A stretch of 64,000 nt of DNA, from contig CAZNDN010000005.1 in NCBI GenBank assembly GCA_964571815.1, positions 1 to 64,000 on the forward strand, in the 5' to 3' direction. The notes beneath the pieces are model-generated. The model saw only the letters and a program-made list of their open reading frames with translations. It had not been told where the DNA came from and did no database searches. The position numbers were made by a program, and so were the translations under genes. The stretch is from CAZNDN01 sp964571815. GTDB lineage: Bacteria; Fibrobacterota; Chitinivibrionia; Chitinivibrionales; WJKA01. This document shows positions 34,716 through 42,551 of the stretch, one piece after another. The stretch's first letter is position 1. Every line of letters begins with the position of its first letter.

Positions 34716-34870
34716 AATTGAAAGTCGTAATTCATGAAGCTGAAGAAGGTGGTTTCCGGGCGGAAGTGCCTTCAATTCCTGGTTGCATGACACAAGGCGA
34801 TTCATACAAGGAATTGATTGAGAACCTGTACGATGCGATAGAAGGGTGTTTGTCCCTGCCGAATGAATAG
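34712..34870 (+). CDS. short HicB-like antitoxin
   Basis: A 52-aa protein, too short for most gene finders: MKLKVVIHEAEEGGFRAEVP, then SIPGCMTQGDSYKELIENLYDAI. It matches the HicB/UPF0150 fold, with the conserved 'E.GGf.aevPsiPGC.tqGdt..Eal.N...ai'. The C-terminal DNA-binding part of full HicB is absent, as in many short members. No HicA toxin precedes it. It lies beside tRNA-Glu in lower-GC sequence, which suggests acquired DNA that is decaying. Confidence 0.65.
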   Translation: MKLKVVIHEAEEGGFRAEVPSIPGCMTQGDSYKELIENLYDAIEGCLSLPNE

Positions 34871-34951
34871 AGCCCCGGCTTGAGCCGCGTTTGCATGATG
34901 ACGGGAGTGGTTGTAGCTTTCGGTGGGCGGAGACAAAATCCAACTACAAAC

Positions 34952-34992
34952 AAAAAAGGCGGCACTCTCGAAAGATCTTCAAGAATGCCGCC
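34952..34992 (-). terminator. intrinsic terminator of tRNA-Glu
   Basis: On the minus strand GGCGGCA (34992-34986) pairs with TGCCGCC (34964-34958) and is followed by six T (34957-34952). It starts 2 nt after the tRNA CCA end. Confidence 0.85.
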
Positions 34993-34994
34993 TT

Positions 34995-35069
34995 TGGTAG
35001 TCCCGAGGGGAATCGAACCCCTGCTGCAGGAATGAAAATCCTGAGTCCTAACCACTAGACGACGGGACC
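34995..35069 (-). tRNA. tRNA-Glu (anticodon TTC)
   Basis: A full cloverleaf on the minus strand: acceptor GGTCCCG with CGGGACT, anticodon stem CAGGA/TCCTG around loop TTTTCAT giving anticodon TTC, T-arm GGGGTTCGATTCCCC, and an encoded CCA end. A strong terminator follows directly. Confidence 0.97.
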
Positions 35070-35149
35070 GGAGTTTCCCGGCAACAACCAGCTTCATAAA
35101 ATAGTTTACGCACCGCCTTTTCGACAAGGGCGGGATACCGCCCGCCCTC

Positions 35150-35812
35150 TCATCCCACCCCCTCACTCATCTCCCCGGCCCACTGCCGAAACACGGGGAC
35201 AACCTTACGAATGAGCCGGTGATCCGGCTTCATCAGGAGATACGCCCGGCTCCGGTCGGGCACCAGGGCAGCATGCACGAGCCCATCAGGCGATTCCAGC
35301 CGCCGCATGAGCCTCCCCACTCCCGCCCGCGTCTTCTCGTCGCTCCAGCGCATCCGGAATTCCCTCCCCTTCCACTGCCGCTTCTCACCCTTGAGCACAT
35401 CCTCGTTGGTAAGCCGCAGTCCGCTCTTCCGCACGTAGACGGCGTCGACAAGATGCGCCTCGGGCAGGGCCCCACCCGCCGGTATTCGGAGGTTGAAAAA
35501 AATCGACAGCCGATCGTCACGCCCGGCCAGACGCGCGAACGGGTAGTAGAGCCACGAGTGACGGGGAAGCAGGGTGAGGGTGGCGTTGACACTCCGCACC
35601 AGCCTTTCGTCCCCCGGAACAATGGTGGCGTGGTAGCCCAGCACTCCTCCGATATTGGTGAATTCCCGCCGTTTCGCGGCGAGACTCCCGGCAAGCGCCT
35701 CACAGGCCTCACGCGCAAGGCGGCGATTCTTTCGAACGCCCCGGAAAAACCCCAGTGCCAGAAGAACCGAAACGGCAACGAAAAGCAGAAGCCACGGAGA
35801 ATCGCCGCTCAT
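35150..35812 (-). CDS. membrane-anchored protein of unknown function in the cstA/ArsA operon
   Basis: A 220-aa protein with one N-terminal membrane helix (about 6-24, PWLLLFVAVSVLLALGFF) followed by a basic cytosolic domain. No family was recognised. Features: a short acidic/basic helix (KNRRLAREACEALAGS), then VVLGYHATIVPGDERLVRSV-like strands, and the end KPDHRLIRKVVPVFRQWAGEM. It starts 1 nt after the ArsA stop codon, so it is surely cotranscribed with it, and may anchor or be served by that ATPase (inference). Confidence 0.7.
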   Translation of the reverse strand: MSGDSPWLLLFVAVSVLLALGFFRGVRKNRRLAREACEALAGSLAAKRREFTNIGGVLGYHATIVPGDERLVRSVNATLTLLPRHSWLYYPFARLAGRDDRLSIFFNLRIPAGGALPEAHLVDAVYVRKSGLRLTNEDVLKGEKRQWKGREFRMRWSDEKTRAGVGRLMRRLESPDGLVHAALVPDRSRAYLLMKPDHRLIRKVVPVFRQWAGEMSEGVG

Positions 35813-35813
35813 C

Positions 35814-36737
35814 TCAGTCGGCCTCGTACGCTCTCACCAGGTCCTGCTCGAACAGATACCCCCTGCCGGGCTCCCGGAGCATCACGGGGACTCGGCGCAG
35901 GCTCACCTTCGACCGTCCCTGAATCACGTCATGCTCCATTGCCGAGTTTCGGTCCGGATCCTCCGCGTCAACCTTGTTGTGATACGCATCGCTAACCGTC
36001 ATGCCCAGCTCTTCGATTCCCCGGATAAGCCGCTGTGATTCCCGAATCGAAAGATAGTCCGGATTGAATACCACCGCAATTCGAGTCTCGCTCGACGCGA
36101 GTACGTCACGCACCAACTCAAACCGCTTCCGCAGATTATGCAGCGTCCGCATTACGCGATCGTCCTCCTCCCGGTACGCCAGGTGCGTTCCGCCCCGGTC
36201 GTAGTGCCCCGAAATCGAATGCACCGTGTGTCGCTTGTCGAGAATGCTCCGGCGCAGCGCAATCAACCGCTTCAGCCAGGCAAGCGTAAGTTGAGGAAGC
36301 GCAAGCACCCGAAGCGTCAGTCCGGTGGGAGGCGTGTCCACCACCAGGTAGTCGTAGTCGGAGTCCCGGCCCAGCAGCTCCTCCAGGGATACCAGCGCCG
36401 CATGCTCTTCAAGCCCCGGCGAATGGTGAAGCAGTTCGAAATGCTTGTCCAGGTTGAGCGGCCGGAGGTAGCCGTACGTCTCGGCAAGAAGCTGCGACTG
36501 TTCCCGGGCGTAGCGCCGCGCGGCCCGCGGAAGGTCGATCTCACGGAGCCACAGGTTCGAGCCGTGCCGATGCAGACGCTCCGACAGCGACACCCCGAAG
36601 ACATCGCCCAGATTGTGCGCGGGATCGAAGGAGACGGCCAGGACCCGCCTGCCCCGGCCGGCGAGCTGCCAGGCAACCGCGGCCGAAAGTGTCGATTTGC
36701 CCGAGCCGCCCTTGCCCGTGAAAAACAGCGTCTTCAT
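35814..36737 (-). CDS. ArsA/GET3-family ATPase
   Basis: A 307-aa P-loop ATPase of the SIMIBI class. The deviant Walker A is TGKGGSGKST (7-16) with the signature lysine of the ArsA/MinD group; switch I SFDPAHNLGDVFG and switch II VVDTPPTGLTLRVL follow. Single-domain length fits GET3 rather than the doubled E. coli ArsA. No arsenic genes (arsB, arsC, arsR) are near, so arsenite pumping is unlikely; a membrane-protein targeting or maturation role within the CstA operon is more plausible. It begins 1 nt after the small gene's stop. Confidence 0.88.
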   Translation of the reverse strand: MKTLFFTGKGGSGKSTLSAAVAWQLAGRGRRVLAVSFDPAHNLGDVFGVSLSERLHRHGSNLWLREIDLPRAARRYAREQSQLLAETYGYLRPLNLDKHFELLHHSPGLEEHAALVSLEELLGRDSDYDYLVVDTPPTGLTLRVLALPQLTLAWLKRLIALRRSILDKRHTVHSISGHYDRGGTHLAYREEDDRVMRTLHNLRKRFELVRDVLASSETRIAVVFNPDYLSIRESQRLIRGIEELGMTVSDAYHNKVDAEDPDRNSAMEHDVIQGRSKVSLRRVPVMLREPGRGYLFEQDLVRAYEAD

Positions 36738-36738
36738 G

Positions 36739-37026
36739 CTACTCGATGTCCAGTATCCCGCTGAGTTCCGCCAGCATGTCGTCGGCGTTTTCCGCCCGCT
36801 CGTGCATCACCCTCAGCTCGTGTTTCAGGTGCGGCAGCAATTCGAATCCGACGGCACAGGGAGGAGAGGGAAGCCCCACGAACGAGCCCGTGAGAAGAAG
36901 TACGAAGGCGTTTTCCAGCTCCCGGAGTTCAAAGACCGTGTGCTCCACCGCCCGTTGCCGGTGCATGCGCTCGATATCCCGCAGCGAGCCCGAGAACCGG
37001 GCCTTCATCCGACTCAACCACGCCAT
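36739..37026 (-). CDS. small protein between cstA and the ArsA-type ATPase (possible cory-CC-star family)
   Basis: A 95-aa, mostly helical protein: MAWLSRMKARFSGSLRDIER, then LENAFVLLLTGSFVGLPSPP, CAVGFELLPHLKHELRV, and an acidic end (LAELSGILDIE). The segment FVGLPSPP...LLP is reminiscent of the small 'cory-CC-star' proteins, which I recall occurring with CstA-like transporters and ArsA-like ATPases; the match is from memory. It starts 20 nt after cstA with GGAAGGA upstream. A role as a small partner of the transporter, like YbdD with CstA in E. coli, is possible. Confidence 0.6.
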   Translation of the reverse strand: MAWLSRMKARFSGSLRDIERMHRQRAVEHTVFELRELENAFVLLLTGSFVGLPSPPCAVGFELLPHLKHELRVMHERAENADDMLAELSGILDIE

Positions 37027-37046
37027 CGGTCCTTCCCGGTCGCTCC

Positions 37047-38762
37047 TCACGCGGCACGCTCCGCGGAACGGGACTTGAAAAAATCGACCACGAAGATGAA
37101 ATTCAGAACAAGCATCACCACCTCGATCACCAGTACCGTCCACCCCGTCGCGGGGCTCGCGGCAATCGTGGCCGGTATCACGACGATACAGAACCAGATC
37201 ATCGCCGCCGTGACCGTTACCCACAGCAACACGGCGGGAATCAGCGTCATATTCGTTCTTCGCCCCAGCCGCCTGGCCACCCATGCCGCTCCTGTCATCA
37301 TCGCCATCGACGCAATCAACTGATTCGCCGTGCCGAATGAAGGCCACAAGACACTGAAACGCCCGCTCCAGGCCAGGGCAATGCCGATTGCGGCAGGCAC
37401 CATCGAAGCGACCCAGCGGTTGACCAGAAAGGCATATACCCCACCGGCGCGATCTTTCAGAGGAAGAAGCACCTCGGCAAAGCAGTACCTTCCCAGCCGG
37501 TTGGTGGTGTCGAGGGTGGTCATGGCAAAGGAGGCCACCCACATGCCGGCCACCATCTTCACGAAAGCGACCGGCAGAAAGGCCAGCAGGCTCGCGCCCA
37601 CCATCTCTCCGTACGCATTGGAGAACATCGAAGCGGCCTTCCACTTGACCTGGCCCATTGCGGCCGTGTACTGCGATCCCCACTCGGGAATGCTCAACGA
37701 CGCCCCGGCGCGGGTTACCACCTGGTGTCCGAATCCGGCTACCGCCACGATGGCCAGGGTCGAAAGAAACCCTTCGGTGAGCATGGCCCCGTACCCGATC
37801 GTCAGCCCGTGGTGCTCATGCTGGAGCTGTTTTGACGTTGTCCCCGAAGCGACCAGGGAATGAAACCCCGAGAGGGAGCCGCAGGCTATGATCAGGACAA
37901 TGGCCGGCCAGAACGGTGTGGCCCTGCCCGCCGAGATGATCGGCGCAAACGACGTCACCGCCGGGGCGGTGAAACCGTGGAAGCTGGTTATCGCCCCGAC
38001 AAAACCGATCGCCAGGCCGAAGTACAACAGCCAGGAATTCAGGTAGTCCCGCGGCTGAAGCAGAACGTTGACGGGAATGGCCGCCGAGACGACAATGTAG
38101 ACGAACATCACCAGCATCCACACTTCATACGATGCGCTGACGGGCAACATTTTGCCCAGGACAAGCGCCCCTGTCAGCATGACGATGCCCACCGCGGTGG
38201 AAAAACCGAAACCGGCCCTGAGTCGATACATGAGTACGCCGAGGATCAGCGCCGCGATTATCTTGAACAGATATGCCGAGGGAATGCGCGGATCGGCAAC
38301 GAACTGGCTCCCCAGGACAGCGCCGAAAGCAGCGATAACCAGAACCAGACCGAAGAAGACGAGCCAGTAGAATACCGTGCCGCTCTTGCGCGTGACGACA
38401 TCGGAGGCCACAAACTGAATCGACTTCCCGTCGTAGCGCACCGAAGCCATGAGTGAGAGATAGTCATGAACGGCACCCACGAAGATGTTGCCGAACCATA
38501 CCCACAGAAGCGCGGGAAGCCAGCCCCATGCCATGGCCACGACGGGACCGACGATCGGGGCCGCCCCGGCAATCGACGCGAAATGATGGCCGAAAAGGAC
38601 CGGCCGCTGAGCAGGTACGTAATCGACACCGTCGTAGCGCGTCGCGGCCGGGGTCGGGTTGTCGGCCGACGCGCGCACCACGTCCCGCTCCAGCTTCCTT
38701 CCATAGGTGAAATACACTACCACATACACCAGAAGTCCCGCCGCGATCGCAAGCGTCGTCAT
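37047..38762 (-). CDS. cstA: carbon starvation protein CstA (pyruvate/peptide transporter family)
   Basis: A 571-aa polytopic membrane protein with about 14-16 helices and clear CstA motifs: RPVLFGHHFASIAGAAPIVG, VWFGNIFVGAVHDYLSLM, GSLSGFHSLVASGTTSKQL and DTTNRLGRYCFAE. CstA imports pyruvate (shown in E. coli) and has been linked to peptide use. It is shorter than E. coli CstA (about 700 aa), as in many non-enteric members. It heads an operon of four tightly packed genes and is divergent from the glycosyltransferase gene. Confidence 0.95.
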   Translation of the reverse strand: MTTLAIAAGLLVYVVVYFTYGRKLERDVVRASADNPTPAATRYDGVDYVPAQRPVLFGHHFASIAGAAPIVGPVVAMAWGWLPALLWVWFGNIFVGAVHDYLSLMASVRYDGKSIQFVASDVVTRKSGTVFYWLVFFGLVLVIAAFGAVLGSQFVADPRIPSAYLFKIIAALILGVLMYRLRAGFGFSTAVGIVMLTGALVLGKMLPVSASYEVWMLVMFVYIVVSAAIPVNVLLQPRDYLNSWLLYFGLAIGFVGAITSFHGFTAPAVTSFAPIISAGRATPFWPAIVLIIACGSLSGFHSLVASGTTSKQLQHEHHGLTIGYGAMLTEGFLSTLAIVAVAGFGHQVVTRAGASLSIPEWGSQYTAAMGQVKWKAASMFSNAYGEMVGASLLAFLPVAFVKMVAGMWVASFAMTTLDTTNRLGRYCFAEVLLPLKDRAGGVYAFLVNRWVASMVPAAIGIALAWSGRFSVLWPSFGTANQLIASMAMMTGAAWVARRLGRRTNMTLIPAVLLWVTVTAAMIWFCIVVIPATIAASPATGWTVLVIEVVMLVLNFIFVVDFFKSRSAERAA

Positions 38763-38962
38763 TGCTCAACCTCCCGGTACGTGAAATTCTCCCCGGCAAC
38801 CGCGCGGTCCCCCGACGGGGCGCCGCGAGCTGAAGCAGACTCAAAAATTAACTCATTCATGAGCGAAATACAATGCCGGCGGCCCCGCTCGCGCACGGTC
38901 CGGCGCATACACGTATTTTCATGTTCGCCGCCGTCGCCGCTCTCGCGCACATCGTTTTCGCC

Positions 38963-39856
38963 ATGCACAAACCTCTCTCATACCGCGTCTGCCTTGTCGC
39001 TCCCCCCGGTTACCCGCACGCCAGGGCATTCATGGAAACCGCGTTCCTCCTCAAAGCCTCCCTGGCTTCTCTGAGGTTCTCCTGCGACATCGCAATCAAC
39101 CAAACCTCTTCCGACTCGCTCAACATTGTCCTCGGTGCTCATCTTCTCAAGGATGCCGACGTGCTTGCATCCGGGCGCTGCGCGGTGTATCAGCTCGAAC
39201 AACTGGGTGCACGCCGCGGGCCGGTATCCGAGCGCTACCTCCGCCTGCTTCATCGAGCTGCCGCCGTATGGGATTACTCCCGTGAAAACATCGCATATCT
39301 CTCCTCGAAAGGCATACGGGCACTGCATCTGCCTCTGGGGTACCATCCCCACCTGGAGCAGATTCCCCGAGGGGGTTCCGGGGACTGTGACGTCGATGTT
39401 CTTTTCTACGGCAGCATGTGCCCCAGGAGAAAAGAAGTGCTCGACTCACTTGCGGCGCCCGGCGATCTTCGTATCCGGAGCTTGTTCGGGGTATACGGGA
39501 AGGAACGCGACGAACTCATCGGGCGATCGCGAATCGTACTCAACATCCACTACTACGACACCCGAATCTTCGAAGCGGTCCGCATTTCGTACCTGCTGAA
39601 CAATCGCTGTTTCGTGGTGTCGGAGGATTCGTCGATATATCCGTACGACGGTGTAGAGCTGGTGGTGGCCCCGCGAAAGCGTCTGGCCGACCTCTGCCGC
39701 CGCTACCTTGCATCACCCTCGGAAATCGGGGCGCTCGCCGAGAAAACGTACAAGCAGTTCAAGACTCGCTATCCGATGACGTCCGCACTGAAGTCGGTGC
39801 TGGACTCGATGGGCGATGCGGGTAGCAGTGGTGGTGCAGGCAGCAGGCCGCCGTAA
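38963..39856 (+). CDS. glycosyltransferase-like protein (family 1-type C-terminal domain)
   Basis: About 297 aa from the methionine at 38963; in-frame methionines at 38921 and 38873 would add 14 or 30 residues, and none has a clear ribosome site. DVDVLFYGSMCPRRKEVLDSL, GVYGKERDELIGRSRIVLNI and FEAVRISYLLNNRCFVVSED match the C-terminal half of GT1-like spore-coat/LPS glycosyltransferases (Glyco_trans_1_2/DUF3880-like). The donor and acceptor are unknown. Probably a cytosolic enzyme of surface-sugar synthesis. It stands alone between divergent cstA and the convergent metallophosphatase-fusion gene. Confidence 0.7.
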   Translation: MHKPLSYRVCLVAPPGYPHARAFMETAFLLKASLASLRFSCDIAINQTSSDSLNIVLGAHLLKDADVLASGRCAVYQLEQLGARRGPVSERYLRLLHRAAAVWDYSRENIAYLSSKGIRALHLPLGYHPHLEQIPRGGSGDCDVDVLFYGSMCPRRKEVLDSLAAPGDLRIRSLFGVYGKERDELIGRSRIVLNIHYYDTRIFEAVRISYLLNNRCFVVSEDSSIYPYDGVELVVAPRKRLADLCRRYLASPSEIGALAEKTYKQFKTRYPMTSALKSVLDSMGDAGSSGGAGSRPP

Positions 39857-39915
39857 CCCGCCTGCGTGCTTGAGTACGCGCCCCGCCCTCGCGCGCCTCC
39901 GGGGTAAGCACGGGC

Positions 39916-42282
39916 TTACCTGGTTCTCGCCGTCTCCCCGCCCTTTTTCGCCCGGTCATGATTGCCGGCCGGGGCCCCGGCGCCGTGCGTTTTCGCCGTA
40001 CACAACTCGGTCAACACGGAGCGCATTCGCCGCGGGTTGGTCACGGGGATTACTTCGCGGTTGTCCTTGAGAAGGGCAACCGGCACCCCGGGGTCAAGCT
40101 CGTCGATACTCTCAAAATGCCGAATGAGTTCCGTCTGCCCATCTTTCCTGAGCCGGGAGCGAAACCGCTTCTCGTTGATACCCGCCCGCGTGACGGTCTC
40201 CACCCAGTAGCTGGAGCCCGGTCGCAGTCGGTACGCGGCAAGATACGCGTCATACTTGCCGGGAAACAGCCGCCGTATCGTACACCAGCGCTGAGCCTCT
40301 TCCCGCCGAACAAGCTCTTCGGTGGACTCCGACTGAAGCCGGGGGTCACGGTAGAGCATGGGAGCGACCTCCAGACCCGTGCATCCGCGCCGAATCTCGC
40401 CGGCTACTTCCAGTGCATCGGCCACATGATTGAACACGGGATCGATCAGCAGGCTCAGCGAGCCGGGGCGGGCCGGCCGGTGCGGGAAATAGTTGACCAC
40501 TACCGACTCATCCCTGAAAACAAACCGCCCGTTTCGCGCGGTAAGCCTCGGTTGAATCTCTTCGAAATTGACCGCGCTCCCAATCTCGTTCCCGAACACA
40601 TAGAACGGAACCCTGGTGACCCCGAACTCCTCGAGCAGCGATGTGCCTTCGGGTGAGTCAGGCGCATACTTCCCGATATCGGCGCCGGGGAACAGTTCCC
40701 GCACCCATGGGATCACTTCCATCTCCGGATGTGTCAGGGTCGATTCGGCATGGACCACGGTCACGGCAAAGGAGACCGCATCCTCGAATTCGCACTTCCC
40801 GCTCCACACATTCTCCCCCACACACGTTCCAATCTTGCCGGCGGCGCCGCAGTCACGGTCGTCAAGACACTCCGGCAGCAAGTCGCACAGGGCACCCTCG
40901 CCTCCGTCGACCGCACAGACCGCGCGGGCAAGATACGGCAGTGAAGCGGGTTCCTCGAAAACGGCATTGTCGATATGGAATGCAGGTGAAGAGGTCACGC
41001 CGAGACGCGAAGACCTCGCGTAGTGAGCACTCAATCGGGCACGGCCTTCCCTGGAAATCCACTCCCGAAGCTCTCCGGGCTCGATCTGAACCTGCTCGAG
41101 CGCCCGGTGCGTGTCCAGGCTGTCCAGGACGCGCGCCCGAAGGAACTCCCGCCACAACTCCGGCCGCACTTCCTTCACGGCCAACCACACCATTTCGTCA
41201 CGAACCTCCTCGGGACCATGCAACGAATGGAGGGTTGAATCCTCGTTCACCGAACCGATGAACCACACGTGCCAATCGACCTCGGGCATTTCCGAAGTGA
41301 GTTTCAGCAGTTCACCCAGGGCACTGAGCCCATAGGGACACATGCTCATGATCGAAAGGTCCATTCTCACGTCGGCCTCAAGCGCCTCCAGGTCCTTTTC
41401 CACCTCTCCAACCATCTCCGCCACCGCACGGTCCTCGGGCCGGTCCAGCCCAATTTCCACCAGCGAGGTACGCAGTACCTCAACGGAATCCCCCCCGGCA
41501 CGCACATCGGCGCGCGAGAGGGTCTTGCCCTGAAAACCGAACTGCAGCAGCAGCGTACCGTCATGCATTGCCGACACGGCGGTGCCGGTCTTGCGATGGC
41601 CGTTGACAACCACGTCACACTCGGGGAAGGAATCAATGAGCCGATGCGAAAGCTCCTCGCCGAGATGCGACAGTATCACGGTCACATCGGCGGTATCCTG
41701 TATGGCCGGCCAGAGTTGCCTCAGCGACTCGAACGGGTCGGCAACACGCACGTCGCCCGCATGCTCGAAAAGCTTTTCCGTGGTAGTGACCCCCGCGATT
41801 GCCAGGTCGCCCCCCCGCCGGCGAACCACCACATAGCCCGGCACCGCCCGGCTGCCGTCGGGCAGCCGCAGGTTGGCCGATACGAGAGGGACGCCCGCCT
41901 CGGCGGCGATTCGAGTCAACCAGGCAATGGGGTACTGAAGCTCTTCATCACCAACCCCGGCCGCATCGTAGCCCATCATGCCCATTGCCTCGACCACGGC
42001 ACGCGTGCGGATCGAATCCCCTTCCCTGCCCCGCGTATAGTTGTCGTAGAATCCACCTCCACAAAATCCGCCCGCATCAACCAGAACGATGTCGTGCTCC
42101 GCGCGCAGCTCGATCACCGCACTCGCTCTCTTCGCCAGCCCCCCTCCCGGACCGGCGGGACAATCGCAGGGAACGATCATACCGTGCGTCTCGGCGCCGG
42201 CGACAATCGACAGCACCGAATCCCTTCCCCTGACTCCACCCGGCAAAACGGCCAGAAAGAGCACCAGAGCGACACCAACCAT
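39916..42282 (-). CDS. exported fusion of degenerate metallophosphatase and DsbA-like thioredoxin domain
   Basis: A 788-aa protein with signal peptide (VGVALVLFLAVLPGGVRG). Residues about 25-300 resemble a UshA/SoxB-type metallophosphatase: AETHGMIVPCDCP, GGLAKRA, IVLVDAGG, VTVILSHLGEEL, VVVNGHRKTG. Key metal ligands look lost: the usual GNHE is GDEE and the GHxH is GHRK. A Cys-rich loop CDC follows the first motif. From about 308 a DsbA/thioredoxin-like domain starts with SMCPYGLSALGELL (CPYG at 315-318) and has the cis-Pro loop GVTSSPAFHID. A Cys-rich region (CLDDRDCGAAGKIGTC) and a second thioredoxin-like segment follow. The ATG at 42282 has GGGGAGG just upstream; a TTG at 42303 is rejected. 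Confidence 0.8.
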   Translation of the reverse strand: MVGVALVLFLAVLPGGVRGRDSVLSIVAGAETHGMIVPCDCPAGPGGGLAKRASAVIELRAEHDIVLVDAGGFCGGGFYDNYTRGREGDSIRTRAVVEAMGMMGYDAAGVGDEELQYPIAWLTRIAAEAGVPLVSANLRLPDGSRAVPGYVVVRRRGGDLAIAGVTTTEKLFEHAGDVRVADPFESLRQLWPAIQDTADVTVILSHLGEELSHRLIDSFPECDVVVNGHRKTGTAVSAMHDGTLLLQFGFQGKTLSRADVRAGGDSVEVLRTSLVEIGLDRPEDRAVAEMVGEVEKDLEALEADVRMDLSIMSMCPYGLSALGELLKLTSEMPEVDWHVWFIGSVNEDSTLHSLHGPEEVRDEMVWLAVKEVRPELWREFLRARVLDSLDTHRALEQVQIEPGELREWISREGRARLSAHYARSSRLGVTSSPAFHIDNAVFEEPASLPYLARAVCAVDGGEGALCDLLPECLDDRDCGAAGKIGTCVGENVWSGKCEFEDAVSFAVTVVHAESTLTHPEMEVIPWVRELFPGADIGKYAPDSPEGTSLLEEFGVTRVPFYVFGNEIGSAVNFEEIQPRLTARNGRFVFRDESVVVNYFPHRPARPGSLSLLIDPVFNHVADALEVAGEIRRGCTGLEVAPMLYRDPRLQSESTEELVRREEAQRWCTIRRLFPGKYDAYLAAYRLRPGSSYWVETVTRAGINEKRFRSRLRKDGQTELIRHFESIDELDPGVPVALLKDNREVIPVTNPRRMRSVLTELCTAKTHGAGAPAGNHDRAKKGGETARTR

Positions 42283-42551
42283 CTCGCCTCCCCTTCTTGA
42301 CAACCCGCACCTCGGCCGATTACGTTCGGCCGGCTTGCACCCACGGGTTCCGGCCTCCGGAAAAGACCGTGCGTGACCCTGATTGATTACGGAAAAAAAA
42401 TACGTCCGATCGTCCAGCCAATGTCACCATCGCCGGTGTAAGCCGGGCTCAACACGCAAAACCGGACAACCTGAAAACAGGCGAGGCCTCAGCGGAAAAA
42501 CGTTGCGGCGCGGAGCAGGCAGGCCCCGACCCGAGAAGCGGCAGGCGGTGG

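Noticed and set aside
35814..36737. Arsenite-efflux ATPase
   Set aside because: Family match is real, but no arsB, arsC or arsR is nearby and the operon contains cstA; an arsenic role is not supported.
36739..37683. 314-codon frame covering the small gene and part of cstA
   Set aside because: Only its last 95 codons are real; the upstream part overlaps cstA in another frame.
39916..42282. 5'-nucleotidase annotation
   Set aside because: Metal-ligand motifs GNHE and GHxH are replaced by GDEE and GHRK.
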